Of a DNA stretch of 64,000 nt, positions 28,028 through 35,463 are shown piece after piece. The notes under the pieces were generated by a model that saw only the letters and a program-made list of their open reading frames with translations, had not been told where the DNA came from and did not search any database. The stretch spans positions 1 through 64,000 of the forward strand of contig JAVKMO010000004.1 of NCBI GenBank assembly GCA_031539345.1. The letters run 5' to 3'. This DNA is from JAVKMO01 sp031539345 (GTDB lineage: Bacteria > Bacteroidota > Bacteroidia > Chitinophagales > Chitinophagaceae). The translations under genes and the position numbers were made by a program. Every line of letters starts with the position of its first letter. Position 1 is the stretch's first letter.

Positions 28028-28702
28028 TTATTCATCAATAAAAAAAACAAACAGATGTTCTGGACCATGAACGCCTTTAACGAGTGTTTTCTCAATGTCG
28101 GCAGTTTTACTTGGACCGGTAATAATTGACATCATTGAAGGTTGTTCTTCTGGAGAACCATTTCTTCTTTGTTTAAATAGCTTAATCGCCATATCGAGAT
28201 TGGCAACAACTTGATGTTGATAGGCAATACAAATATGAATGGGAGTAAAAACATTGCTTTTTCGGTCGCCTTCACCAAAAGAAGAAACGACAATAGAACC
28301 TGTTCGTGCAACTAATAAATCACACGTGGTGAGTGCGATGTCAGCGTGTTCAATATCATTATAAAAATCATTATTGAAGCCACTTTCGGATAATTTGGTC
28401 AACAGCTTTTTTTCTTTACAAAAAACAGAGCTGTTCGATTCTTTGATTAACGCATTCAATTTTGAAAAACATTCCACTTCATTTTTGCAGTAAACAAAAT
28501 TGCCCCCGAGTGCATGAAATTGTTTTGCAAATTCAATGTCAATGTCGTTGGTGCTAAAATTGAAAAAAACATTGTAGTCAGGTGTTGCCTCTAACGGTTC
28601 ATGCATAGAACTGACCTTTGATTTATTTTCTAACCCTAAATAAATTTTTGTTAAAACTGTTTTTCGTGCAGCTTCATTACGCAAAAACTTTGGTGTTGGC
28701 AT
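28028..28702 (-). CDS. LUD-domain (LutC/YkgG-type) protein
   Basis: A 224-aa protein related to LutC, a subunit of the iron-sulfur lactate utilisation complex. Motifs visible: ADIALTTCDLLVARTGSIVVSS, then FTPIHICIAYQHQVVANLDMAI and the terminal GVHGPEHLFVFFID. The partners LutA and LutB are not in the window, and a single LUD protein in this kind of context is known in other Bacteroidota, so a role outside lactate use is possible. It lies 7 bp downstream of pyrH and is probably co-transcribed with it. Confidence 0.85.
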   Translation of the reverse strand: MPTPKFLRNEAARKTVLTKIYLGLENKSKVSSMHEPLEATPDYNVFFNFSTNDIDIEFAKQFHALGGNFVYCKNEVECFSKLNALIKESNSSVFCKEKKLLTKLSESGFNNDFYNDIEHADIALTTCDLLVARTGSIVVSSFGEGDRKSNVFTPIHICIAYQHQVVANLDMAIKLFKQRRNGSPEEQPSMMSIITGPSKTADIEKTLVKGVHGPEHLFVFFIDE

Positions 28703-28709
28703 GATATTT

Positions 28710-29426
28710 TTAATTCGTTACAATTGTTCCAATGGCTTCGCCAGTCAAAAGTCGGTATAAATTATTTGGCTTATTGAAGTTGAAGACAACCAATTTTAAA
28801 TCTCTTTCTTGACACATGGCAAAAGCTGTTTTGTCCATAATTTTAAAATTTTTGTTCAATGCTTCTTGAAATTTCAGTTGTTTAAAAATAACCGCATCTG
28901 GAAATTTTTCTGGGTCTTTGTCAAATACTCCATCAACTCGAGTTCCTTTAATAATAATATCAGCGTTAATTTCTATCGCCTTTAAAACACCAGCACTATC
29001 AGTCGTAAAATTCGGATTGCCTGTGCCGCCGCCAAAAATAACAATTCGCATTTTTTCTAAATGTCTTAATGCACGCCGACGGATATACGTTTCTGCGACT
29101 TGCTCTACTTTGATATTGCTCATAAGACGAGTTTTCATACCTGCTTTTTCAAGTGCTGCTTGTAGTGCCATACCATTGATAATGGTTGCTAACATACCCA
29201 TATAATCGCCTTGTTGTCGTTCTATACCTGTCTCGCTTTCATTCATACCACGATAAATATTTCCTCCTCCAATCACCACAGCAATTTCTATGCCCAAGGC
29301 GGCAACTACTTTAATTTCATTCGCATAATACGCAAGAATATCCGCAGATAAGCCGTATGTTTTATTGCCTAATAAAGATTCGCCAGAAAGTTTGAGTAAA
29401 ACACGTTTGTAAGGAATTGTAGCCAT
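28710..29426 (-). CDS. pyrH: Uridylate (UMP) kinase
   Basis: Phosphorylates UMP to UDP; a hexameric amino-acid-kinase family enzyme. Seen: KRVLLKLSGESLLG (7-20), VVIGGGNIYRG, GDYMGMLATIINGMAL, FGGGTGNPNFTTDSA and KGTRVDGVFDKDPEKF. The ATG at 29426 gives 238 aa, the normal length; the ATG at 29471 would add 15 residues and overlap the promoter box. It is followed within 7 bp by the LUD gene. Confidence 0.94.
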   Translation of the reverse strand: MATIPYKRVLLKLSGESLLGNKTYGLSADILAYYANEIKVVAALGIEIAVVIGGGNIYRGMNESETGIERQQGDYMGMLATIINGMALQAALEKAGMKTRLMSNIKVEQVAETYIRRRALRHLEKMRIVIFGGGTGNPNFTTDSAGVLKAIEINADIIIKGTRVDGVFDKDPEKFPDAVIFKQLKFQEALNKNFKIMDKTAFAMCQERDLKLVVFNFNKPNNLYRLLTGEAIGTIVTN

Positions 29427-29457
29427 AATTGATAAAAATTTAAAGGATAAGACGGAA

Positions 29458-29465
29458 CAAAAATA
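29458..29465 (-). promoter_or_regulatory. Candidate -7 box of pyrH
   Basis: Reads TATTTTTG on the minus strand, matching the Bacteroidota -7 consensus TAnnTTTG, about 32 bp before the pyrH ATG. A TTG lies about 16 bp upstream as a possible -33 element; the spacing is shorter than ideal. Confidence 0.4.
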
Positions 29466-29533
29466 ATTCAATTTAATCCTTCAACGCAGAACTGTTTCCA
29501 CGTGTTGTAAATAACGATTTGAAAATGTGTGTT

Positions 29534-29628
29534 GTAGTCAGTTTTTATTGCAAATTAAACAAAACGAATAGATGTTTTTTGTTGTATTATCTTCTTTGAT
29601 TTTATAGAAATAAAGAATGTAGAATTGT
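29534..29628 (-). repeat. Direct repeat 1, distal copy
   Basis: About 95 bp that match 30002-30098 at roughly four of five positions with a small indel, including an identical ATTGCAAATTAAA core and the CTTTGATTTT segment. It lies 3' of the small membrane-protein ORF, while its partner lies 5' of it. It is non-coding as far as I can tell. Confidence 0.8.
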
Positions 29629-29652
29629 AAGAATGGCATTGGTATATCTGTG

Positions 29653-29895
29653 TCAATTCCATACTAATCTTCGTGTTTTGGGTTGATTAAAAATTGAAAG
29701 CGAATTACAATTTCTTCTTTTCTTTTCTTTTCTTTGGTTTAAATCTTCTCTGATTTTAGAAATGAGTTGATAAACAACCCAAATTGTTGTAATACCACTT
29801 GCGATGATAACAAACCAACTTTGCACATTTGCGATTTGTAGAAATAAAGGAAAAAAACCAACCAAAAGAGTGTCTGAAAATGTATTGTTTGCCAT
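29653..29895 (-). CDS. Small putative membrane protein
   Basis: An 80-aa open frame with two hydrophobic segments (residues about 9-24 and 27-45: WFVIIASGITTIWVVYQLI) followed by a basic, charged tail (KIREDLNQRKEKKRR). I do not recognise a family; the layout resembles small holin-like or accessory membrane proteins. It is isolated between the WYL regulator and pyrH and is enclosed by direct repeat 1, so it may be a recently inserted cassette. Confidence 0.45.
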   Translation of the reverse strand: MANNTFSDTLLVGFFPLFLQIANVQSWFVIIASGITTIWVVYQLISKIREDLNQRKEKKRRNCNSLSIFNQPKTRRLVWN

Positions 29896-30001
29896 AGTTA
29901 TAAATGTTGCGTGAATGAAAAAAATAATATCATTTTATTGGCTGTCTAAACTTCTTTGGTAGTTTAAATATCGTCTATTTTATGCTCAGTTTGTTTTAAT
30001 G

Positions 30002-30098
30002 GTAGCCAATTTTCATTGCAAATTAAAGAAAACGAGTGGATTGTTTTTGTTTAATTGTATCCTTTGATTTTGTAGAAATGAAGAACGAAGAATTGTGT
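30002..30098 (-). repeat. Direct repeat 1, proximal copy
   Basis: About 97 bp immediately downstream of the WYL gene; an imperfect direct copy of 29534-29628. Together the two copies bracket the 80-aa membrane-protein ORF. Confidence 0.8.
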
Positions 30099-30135
30099 TA
30101 AATAAAATCTTGTATCTGGTTCAACTCCACTTCTT

Positions 30136-31053
30136 TTAAGGCTTGTGCGAACCATATTGTGTAGCTGCCTCTTGAAGAGCGTTTTGTATTTTGAGTGCCA
30201 AAGAAGGCGGTTGCAAAACTTTCATGTTTTTTCCAAATGAAAGCAATTCCATTATCAAATCATGCGTGATATATAGCCGTAATTTAATCTGTAATTCGTT
30301 TTCATTATCAACCAAAATTTCTTGTGTGTCGTGCAAAGGCAATGTTTTGATATACTTGCCTTGAAATTCATTAAACGATAAAATAATGTCTTGCGGTGCT
30401 TCGTCATTTGGGCTGATAATACCAAAACAATAGCGATAACTTTCTACAATTTGTTCTTGCTGTACTTGATTGTACGTTTGTCTTATCGTCGCCAAATCAC
30501 GCAAACGGTCTAAGGCAAAACTTTTTATTTTATCATCGTTGTCATCTTTTGCAATTAGATACCAACGATATTTAAACTCCTTTAAAGCATACGGTTCCAC
30601 AAAACGCTCGCTACTTTCTTCTTCCCAAAATTTTTGATACGTAAAATTTACCTTCAATTGATTTTTGATGGCACGCAGTAGGATGTGTAAATGCTCTGTT
30701 CCTTGTGGCTTTCGATTTTCTACATGAATAAATGGCTTTATATCTTGCGGAACGCTTAAAAAATTGAACAACTCAAAGGCTTCTATTATGCGCTCAAAAT
30801 TCTTGTTTGTTATATCCTTGTCAACAATAAAATAGCCTTTTTCTTTTCTTGCATATTTAATTTCAATGCCAAAAAGTTTCCGTATTTCACCCAAATCTCG
30901 CTGGAAATTTCGCTTTGAAGCACCCGTACTCACGCCTTTTTCGTCCATATCATCGTCGATGTCTTTTAGCAATTCTTCATAAGTAGTGTAGGTTTTTTTT
31001 TGTAGCTTTTTGATAATGATGTTATATCGAGATATGTATCCGAGTTTTGACAT
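30136..31053 (-). CDS. WYL-domain transcriptional regulator
   Basis: A 305-aa regulator. The N-terminal 90 residues form a winged-helix region (ISRYNIIIKKLQKKTYTTYEELLKDI, SKRNFQRDLGEIRKLFGIEI). The WYL domain spans about 125-200 (VNFTYQKFWEE...RFVEPYALKEFKYRWYLIAKDD...SFALDRLRDL), and a WCX-like C-terminal domain ends the protein. WYL regulators often control phage defence or DNA-damage genes and bind nucleic-acid or nucleotide ligands. It starts 7 bp after the end of the reconstructed metallophosphoesterase gene, so the two are probably one operon. Confidence 0.9.
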   Translation of the reverse strand: MSKLGYISRYNIIIKKLQKKTYTTYEELLKDIDDDMDEKGVSTGASKRNFQRDLGEIRKLFGIEIKYARKEKGYFIVDKDITNKNFERIIEAFELFNFLSVPQDIKPFIHVENRKPQGTEHLHILLRAIKNQLKVNFTYQKFWEEESSERFVEPYALKEFKYRWYLIAKDDNDDKIKSFALDRLRDLATIRQTYNQVQQEQIVESYRYCFGIISPNDEAPQDIILSFNEFQGKYIKTLPLHDTQEILVDNENELQIKLRLYITHDLIMELLSFGKNMKVLQPPSLALKIQNALQEAATQYGSHKP

Positions 31054-31060
31054 ATAGAGT

Positions 31061-31620
31061 TTAGTATTGAGGTGAAAAAGTTCCTATGTTCACAAATTGC
31101 GTATTTCTGTTGTTAAAGGTAAAGCCTTGTGTTTGGTGAATATGACCAAATAAATGATAAACAGGCTTTTTTTTTCAACAAACAATTGCATTGTTTTGCA
31201 CCCTATATTAAAATCCAATACCGAATGTGCAGGACCATGCGTGAGCAAAAAATCGACATCGTGTTGTATGGTAGGGGAGGAATGCAACCAAGGCCTTGCA
31301 GGAACAGAATAAAAAGAAACGCCAAACAAAACAACTTTTTTATTGTCTAAATAAAGCACGTTAGAAGGTGCCATTTTCATTGCCATTTCTGGTTCTAAAT
31401 CAAACATTAAATCATGATTGCCAGCAACAAAAATTTTAAATGTTGATTTTTGTAGAGCAAACCATTCAAAAAAATCCTGCGACTCACTTTCATCGCCATC
31501 ATTACAAGCATCACCACAATGAATCAAAATATCACAAGCCGGAATGTTCAATTTTCTTTGCCCACCATGCGTGTCAGAAATGGCGATTATAGATTTTGAT
31601 TTGTAGGAGATTTGAAACAA
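31061..31620 (-). pseudogene. Metallophosphoesterase gene with homopolymer frameshift
   Basis: A calcineurin-like phosphoesterase related to small MPPED/YfcE-type proteins. The first part is intact: ISDTHG (residues 14-19), CGDACNDGD, VAGNHDLMF and LLTHGPAHSVLD. A run of nine T (31167-31175, A on the coding strand) then shifts the frame, and the open frame ends at 31090 without the last metal motif. Adding one base restores KKKPVYHLFGHIHQTQGF and a natural end at 31061, 7 bp before the WYL gene. It may be a real mutation, phase variation or a sequencing error. No ATG is in frame; TTG at 31620 is the likely start. As read, the product is 176 aa and lacks GHIH. Confidence 0.8.
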
Positions 31621-31693
31621 ATGTTGTTTGTTTGAATGAAGAATAGAGCGGCTTTGTCGTTTTGTGTTTTCATCTCACTGTTGTGTGTTTGGT
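31565..31693 (-). repeat. Direct repeat 2, native copy (metallophosphoesterase 5' end)
   Basis: This segment covers the first 18-19 codons of the metallophosphoesterase gene and about 70 bp upstream. It is repeated imperfectly at 32480-32609; the first 20 bases are identical and mismatches increase upstream of the start codon. Confidence 0.85.
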
Positions 31694-31718
31694 GCAAACA
31701 AAATGAACGGCAGTAAAG

Positions 31719-31889
31719 TCAAGCATCAATGACCTTACGTTGTTTTGTTGTTGTTGATTTTTCTTTTTTGTTACTTGCGTTATGTTTATAATTTCTGATA
31801 AACTCGCTAATCTCTTGACGGGCTTTTTTTGTTAATGGGTCGCTTGCTATCACAAAGTCAATGCCTTTAGGTTCTTTTATGTGTCCCAT
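31719..31889 (-). CDS. 56-aa small protein paired with GNAT-like gene
   Basis: A short frame starting ATG 31889 and ending TGA 31719-31721. The product begins MGHIKEPKGIDFVI, followed by SDPLTKKARQEISEFIRNYK and a Lys/Thr-rich tail. The sequence looks like real coding DNA: it starts 5 bp after the GNAT-like gene stop and resembles, from memory, small proteins found beside similar acetyltransferase-like genes in Bacteroidota. It could be an antitoxin or partner subunit. That role is inference from size, spacing and pairing only. Confidence 0.65.
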   Translation of the reverse strand: MGHIKEPKGIDFVIASDPLTKKARQEISEFIRNYKHNASNKKEKSTTTKQRKVIDA

Positions 31890-31894
31890 AATAG

Positions 31895-32422
31895 TTATGA
31901 TTTAAAATATTTTTCAACGAGTATTTGTGCAGGCCCGGTTGGAATAATCATTCTGTGTCCACTCAATATATACGCACCTAATGTTTTTTGATAATGGGCG
32001 ATAAGTTTTGTCTTTGCGGTAAACCCGACAAAACCCCTAAAGCCTTGTTGAAAAGAAACTTTGCAGGCATGAGCAACTAAGTTTCCTGCAACCCCTTCGT
32101 AAAGTTTATGTTGTCCTGTGTTAAAGGGCGCGTTTTCGAGTAAGTGCATATAAACATGGTCGTACTCCAAAGTCAGACTTAGCAAACCTTGAATAATGTT
32201 TGGGTTATGATGAATGGTCAATTTAAAAACTTCTTTTGTGTTGTCAGTAAACTCAGCGTTCCAATCAAAATTCCATCTATTCTTTTTGCTTACTTGTTTT
32301 AAGTCCGCTTTGGTTAAACGTAAAACTTCTGTGGCAAAACTGTCGCCCGAAATCGTATTTTGAATCGAATTAGTCAGCTTGTCTATAACAAAGTCGAGAT
32401 GTGGGTGATGATTTATTTTCAC
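31895..32422 (-). CDS. GNAT-like N-acetyltransferase-fold protein
   Basis: A 175-aa protein. The C-terminal half has GNAT-fold character: a strand pattern (LSLTLEYDHVYMHLLE), then YEGVAGNLVAHACKVSF where the acetyl-CoA loop (x-x-G-x-G/A) is expected, and GFVGFTAKTKLIAHYQKTLGAY. The N-terminal 90 residues are not recognised. It is tightly linked to the 56-aa gene downstream, and the pair sits between the two copies of direct repeat 2. A toxin-antitoxin-like module is a reasonable hypothesis; the substrate is unknown. Confidence 0.7.
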   Translation of the reverse strand: MKINHHPHLDFVIDKLTNSIQNTISGDSFATEVLRLTKADLKQVSKKNRWNFDWNAEFTDNTKEVFKLTIHHNPNIIQGLLSLTLEYDHVYMHLLENAPFNTGQHKLYEGVAGNLVAHACKVSFQQGFRGFVGFTAKTKLIAHYQKTLGAYILSGHRMIIPTGPAQILVEKYFKS

Positions 32423-32479
32423 AAGGTAAACTTACAAAAAAATATTGTTCGGTAAATGAATTTTCAATTTAAATGTTTG

Positions 32480-32609
32480 CCATGCGTGTCAGAAATGGCA
32501 ATGATAGATTTTGATTTGTAGTGGATTTGAAACAAATGTTGTTTGGTTGAATGAAAAATAGAGGGTTTTTGGCGTTTTGTGGTAGCATTTCACTATTGTT
32601 TGTTTCGGG
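32480..32609 (-). repeat. Direct repeat 2, remnant copy (metallophosphoesterase 5' fragment)
   Basis: A displaced copy of the phosphoesterase upstream region plus its first codons. On the minus strand it still reads TTG-FQIHYKSKSIIAISDTHG, then diverges and stops after about 23 codons. It lies upstream of the GNAT-like gene, 915 bp from the native copy. It is a gene fragment left by, or carried with, the inserted pair. Confidence 0.82.
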
Positions 32610-32642
32610 GAGAATACTAAGTACAGCGAGAAAAGGTTTGAT

Positions 32643-33575
32643 TTAGCAGATTTTTCCTCCTTTTGCGGAACGAATATTAGTAGTTGCAGTTTTTTTACTA
32701 TTTTCTAAGCAATTATTAAATATAGGTTCATCAAATCTAACCCCCAATTTAAAACCTTGATGTAAAGATATTTGCACAATCTCGTCCCAAAGTTCTTTTG
32801 CACTTAGTTTAGATTTCTGTAAAAAGGATTTTCCAGTTGGATTTTTAGAAAGTTGAAATTTTTTAGTATCTAATTTGATATATAATCTTTCAAATCCCCC
32901 ATTATCAAAACTTAGTTTACAAGGAACGAAACTAAAATAATCTTTATCGTCCCACCACGTTTTGCTATGATATATTTTGTTTTTGTTCTCATATTTATCT
33001 GGACCTAAATATGAATCCAGTTGCTCCAAGGTTTCCTGTTTATATATTTCGGAATAGCCAGCTCCACTTGTTTTTTGAACTTTTAATGACTCGGTACTAT
33101 CTTTAACGATGAATACTGTATCAATATAAAACTTATTGATTGAGGGCATAACTGTTCCAAACAATATAAGGTCGTCTAATTTAAGGCAGTCGGTAAGTGT
33201 TGAGGTTTGTTTACAAACACAATACTTAAATTCCTTTCCGTAAACGTACGGATCTGTATTTTGTGTGCCTCGATTCACTATAGAATGAAACAGTTTGTGA
33301 AGTCCATTTGGGAATTTCTCACAACTATTTTCTGGAAAAAAGTTGACAAATGAATATCCTTCCCATTCTCCCCAAAAGTATAAGTCGTCTCGTGTTGGTT
33401 TGGCATCTTTTACATTAGTTACAAACTGCCCCTGATTTTGAATAAATTTTCTAAAATGATTCTTATCACTATTCCATTCACGGATATAATCCTTCCCTAT
33501 TTCGATATAACCACTTCCTATTTTAAATTTTTTTTGTTTACCAGGATGATTAAGTTGGATTTTCATTTCGCTCAT
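32643..33575 (-). CDS. Hypothetical protein, 310 aa, in defence-like context
   Basis: I do not recognise this protein. It is soluble, without signal peptide or membrane helix. Features: an N-terminal part about being read as IQLNHPGKQKKFKIGSGYIE, WGEWEGYSFVNFF near residue 69, a Cys pair CVCKQ near residue 119, and LDDLILFGTVMPSINKFYIDTVFIV. The aromatic, strand-rich character recalls proteins accompanying nucleotide-modification or restriction genes, but this is only an impression. It follows the DUF262-DUF1524 gene on the same strand, separated by the exonuclease-derived repeat, so it may be a partner or an independent cassette. Confidence 0.55.
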   Translation of the reverse strand: MSEMKIQLNHPGKQKKFKIGSGYIEIGKDYIREWNSDKNHFRKFIQNQGQFVTNVKDAKPTRDDLYFWGEWEGYSFVNFFPENSCEKFPNGLHKLFHSIVNRGTQNTDPYVYGKEFKYCVCKQTSTLTDCLKLDDLILFGTVMPSINKFYIDTVFIVKDSTESLKVQKTSGAGYSEIYKQETLEQLDSYLGPDKYENKNKIYHSKTWWDDKDYFSFVPCKLSFDNGGFERLYIKLDTKKFQLSKNPTGKSFLQKSKLSAKELWDEIVQISLHQGFKLGVRFDEPIFNNCLENSKKTATTNIRSAKGGKIC

Positions 33576-33600
33576 AAAAATAAAATTTAAAAGTTAAAAA

Positions 33601-33690
33601 AAAACGCCTACTTTATATAGTTTTCGGATTTCCTGTTTTGTAAAATTACTTTTTTTTTGAATGTTTTAAAAATAATTCTGCACAAGCTTT
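33601..33690 (-). repeat. Direct repeat 3, remnant copy (exonuclease 3' fragment)
   Basis: About 90 bp matching 35370-35463. On the minus strand it still encodes KACAELFL-K-HSKKK and a stop, the end of the exonuclease, plus the same downstream sequence (AAACAGGAAATCCGAAAACT). It begins exactly at the last codon of the DUF262 gene, whose TAA stop is formed inside the repeat. Confidence 0.88.
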
Positions 33691-35336
33691 TACAACTGTG
33701 TTGTATCAAAATACTGTTTAGCAAAGTCTGAAATTCGTTTGTGCCGTTCTGTAATTTCTGTTTCTGTCCATTGTTTTTTTTCTCTGATTTCTGTGTAACT
33801 TGATAACGCAGTATCCTGAAACAATTCACTCTTTTTGTCAAACGATTTATTGCCGAACTTACTGTTTTGGCTCTGTGTCAATAAAGCCAAGTTGCCTGCA
33901 AGGTGTAAAAAGTTTTCTTTAAATTCTTGGCTGTATTCTTCGTCTGTTGGGTTTTGTGGTTTGATATGTTCAATTGTGTAACTGTTGAAAAGGTCTTTGT
34001 CTAATAATGCACCTGAACGGTTTTTAAGCCTTAAACTGTTTTCATATTGCCATAAAACAAACTTGATTGTATTTCGATTGTAGTGCCATTTTTCGTTGTC
34101 AAAATAGTTTGTGATGATGTTCTTAAACCCGTCTCCGTTATTCCAATACCACTTAAATCCTACTTCTGTTGCATATTTTATGTCATTATACAAATCTTCA
34201 ATATTGTAAGCATCTTTTGGATTGAAATACTGCTTTGAGTAATCAGGTAAACGATCTTTTCGATAGTCGCCCAATTTAAGTTTGAAGCAAAGCACTTCTA
34301 ACAATTTCAAAATCTTTTTGAATGTGTCGCTCTCAACTTCTCCTTTGTAAAATAGTGTCAGTAAAACCAATTTCCAATTTGCTTCGTTGCCAACAAAAAA
34401 TAGGTTTGTAATCTCTGATTGGCTTTTATTATTCACAATACTTTTTGCACTATGGGTGAGTTCAACAAAGTTTTCAAAGAACAATTTTATCCATTGTGTT
34501 TTATTTTCTTCTTTGCTTATTTTATCCTTGATGTCTTCAATGTTGCCACCAATATTGAAAAATAAGTTGCAGTAATTCTCTAAAAGCTCGTTTTCTGTGA
34601 AGTAGCCCTCTACCGCTTCGATAAGCCTGTAAGTTTTGGAAATTATGCTTTGAATTTCGGCAATGTCATTGTTTGCTTGCTCGTTGTTTGTGTTTTGAAT
34701 GTAAATCTGGTACGTTAAATATGCTTTGATTATTTCAAATCTGGAAAGTTCTTTGCCACGATTATTTTGATATTCAAAAATTTGCGTTGCTTCAACTTTA
34801 TTGGCAATATAAAATGTGCTGATTACTGCATTTTCTAATGTCTGCTGAATTAAGTTTAAGTTCTCGTTGTTTAGTTTCTTTAACTCTGTTTCAAAGAAGT
34901 TAAACGCTTCAATAATTCTCTTTTGTGAAATTGTTTCGGTGTCGTCAATTGCTGATACTAAATGTTTTTGAGTTACTTTTTTGAAAATTACTTGGTCGTC
35001 ATCAATAGTCTTGAAAACGTCTGTCAAATAGATTTCTCTTATGTTTTCAATATTTTCGCCTTTTAGACTTTTGATTTTAGCGATTGCAGAAAGAAATATA
35101 ATTGTTGTAGTTAATCTTTGCTGACCATCAATGATAAAAAGCGTTTTTCCGTCCTTTTCAAAAAGGAATTGCCCTAAATAATATTTCTTTCCTTTTTGTT
35201 CTAAAAGGTCGTCAAGAAATTGAGAGCATTGTTTGTTGCCCCAACTGTAAGCACGTTGATATGCTGGTATTCTTATCGCTTCAGAACCTTTAAAAAGTTC
35301 TTGAATACTTTCTGCGAATTTGTGTTCTGTTTTCAT
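33690..35336 (-). CDS. DUF262-DUF1524 protein (GmrSD/type IV restriction-like)
   Basis: A 548-aa protein. The N-terminal DUF262 (GmrS-like, ParB-fold NTPase) shows IPAYQRAYSWG at 23-33 and DGQQRLTTT at 70-78. The C-terminal DUF1524 (HNH-like nuclease) shows TIEHIKPQ near residue 457, then HLAGNLALLTQSQNSKFGNKSFDKK. Fused GmrSD enzymes cut modified (for example glucosylated hydroxymethylcytosine) phage DNA; other DUF262 proteins act in different defences. The gene lies between two copies of direct repeat 3, which suggests it was inserted beside the exonuclease gene. Confidence 0.88.
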   Translation of the reverse strand: MKTEHKFAESIQELFKGSEAIRIPAYQRAYSWGNKQCSQFLDDLLEQKGKKYYLGQFLFEKDGKTLFIIDGQQRLTTTIIFLSAIAKIKSLKGENIENIREIYLTDVFKTIDDDQVIFKKVTQKHLVSAIDDTETISQKRIIEAFNFFETELKKLNNENLNLIQQTLENAVISTFYIANKVEATQIFEYQNNRGKELSRFEIIKAYLTYQIYIQNTNNEQANNDIAEIQSIISKTYRLIEAVEGYFTENELLENYCNLFFNIGGNIEDIKDKISKEENKTQWIKLFFENFVELTHSAKSIVNNKSQSEITNLFFVGNEANWKLVLLTLFYKGEVESDTFKKILKLLEVLCFKLKLGDYRKDRLPDYSKQYFNPKDAYNIEDLYNDIKYATEVGFKWYWNNGDGFKNIITNYFDNEKWHYNRNTIKFVLWQYENSLRLKNRSGALLDKDLFNSYTIEHIKPQNPTDEEYSQEFKENFLHLAGNLALLTQSQNSKFGNKSFDKKSELFQDTALSSYTEIREKKQWTETEITERHKRISDFAKQYFDTTQL

Positions 35337-35369
35337 GTTACGTTTTTATTTTAAATTAAATAATGAATT

Positions 35370-35463
35370 AAAAAAAGCCTAACCTATACAGTTTTCGGCT
35401 TTCCTGTTTAGTAAAATTACTTTTTTTTTGAATGTATTAAAAATAATTCAGCACACGCTTTTG
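35370..35463 (-). repeat. Direct repeat 3, native copy (exonuclease 3' end)
   Basis: The last 15 codons of the exonuclease gene and about 45 bp downstream, repeated at 33601-33690 with roughly 85-90 per cent identity by eye. The two copies frame the DUF262 gene. Confidence 0.88.

Noticed and set aside
33608..33841. Minus-strand 77-codon frame at the end of the DUF262 gene
   Set aside because: It is an out-of-frame reading of the DUF262 3' end and of the exonuclease remnant; the meaningful frame there is the 14-codon exonuclease tail.
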